Shown here: positions 63,592-64,000 of the stretch, one piece after another
How positions within the stretch are numbered: position 1 is the first letter of the stretch
Layout of the letters: every line of letters begins with the position of its first letter
Source: Brienomyrus brachyistius
Lineage: Eukaryota; Chordata; Actinopteri; Osteoglossiformes; Mormyridae
Assembly: GCF_023856365.1 (NCBI RefSeq)
Contig: NC_064535.1
Span: forward strand, 16,503,863 to 16,567,862
Direction of reading: 5' to 3'
Length of the DNA stretch: 64,000 nt
Position numbers and translations under genes: made by a program
Notes under the pieces: generated by a model
Database searches by the model: none
Told to the model about the DNA's origin: nothing
The model's input: only the letters and a program-made list of their open reading frames with translations

Positions 63592-63597
63592 AATAAA
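63592..63597 (+). terminator. gnrh3: gnrh3 polyadenylation signal
   Basis: AATAAA lies 150 bp after the gnrh3 stop codon in an AT-rich stretch. It is the first clear signal downstream and gives a short 3' UTR, as is usual for GnRH genes. Confidence 0.7.
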
Positions 63598-64000
63598 AAT
63601 TAAGTTGGCAATTGCTTAAAGAGTATGACTAATTTCTAAAACATGTAAATATTGTAGCAAAAATGCTGTTTCTGACATGACTTCTGTAAGTGGTGGACAG
63701 TTTGTCAGCATACCTAAATGTGTCATGCTCTTTGGGGAGTTTCAGACTTACAGATTAGTTGAATTCTCCTAATGTTACTGCTGCTTTGGTTATTAAGTAC
63801 CTGTTGCATGTTTACCGCATAAGACATAACATTTCAATTCTATTAATTTGTAAGCAAATTGGTGAATGTCCCCCTACATTTACTATAACAATCTGACTTG
63901 GTCATGGTCCCCAACAACAGGACCAGCTCACAAGAGAGAGATAGACTAGGGGAAGGGTTGGAAAAACCAGGGAAAATAAAAAAGTGAGAGGGAGAACCAG
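63598..64000. other. Downstream of gnrh3, no feature seen
   Basis: AT-rich sequence after the poly(A) signal with no recognised repeat or exon. Confidence 0.5.

Overview
The window is nuclear DNA from a teleost fish. Two things show this. Two vertebrate genes are present as exons with good splice sites. The remainder is a dense mixture of fish-type mobile elements: tRNA-headed SINEs with GATG or L2-type tails, Tc1-like transposons, hAT MITEs, several non-LTR retrotransposon families and LTR remnants. The salmon-type GnRH peptide (gnrh3) occurs only in teleosts. Species cannot be fixed from the sequence. Transposon families are named from remembered conserved protein and tail features, not from a search.

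Layout. (1) Positions 1-28149 are the 5' part of intron 1 of abtb3 (btbd11), a minus-strand gene. The stretch holds SINE copies, one Tc1-like element, one hAT MITE, microsatellites, a 46-bp minisatellite and long unique AT-rich stretches. No later abtb3 exon was recognised, so intron 1 is longer than 28 kb. (2) Positions 28150-29014 are the first coding exon of abtb3, with a candidate promoter to its right. (3) Positions 29.5-62.6 kb lie between two divergently transcribed genes. They contain a 42-bp minisatellite, a CR1-like LINE end, several SINEs, four Tc1-like remnants, a solo LTR with target-site duplications and remnants of at least four LINE insertions. (4) Positions 62676-63597 hold a compact gnrh3 gene on the plus strand, apparently complete: TATA box, short non-coding exon, three coding exons and a poly(A) signal.

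Function. abtb3 encodes an ankyrin/BTB protein whose first exon carries histone-like folds. gnrh3 encodes the precursor of a neuroendocrine decapeptide. Nothing in the sequence indicates that the two act together; they are neighbours arranged head to head about 33.7 kb apart. I found no new multi-gene system. The best observations are the tandem H2B-like/H2A-like layout of abtb3 exon 1, the Arg-Arg processing site in the GnRH3 precursor, several insertions with exact target-site duplications, nested insertions, and a SINE whose tail resembles that of a LINE family in the same window.
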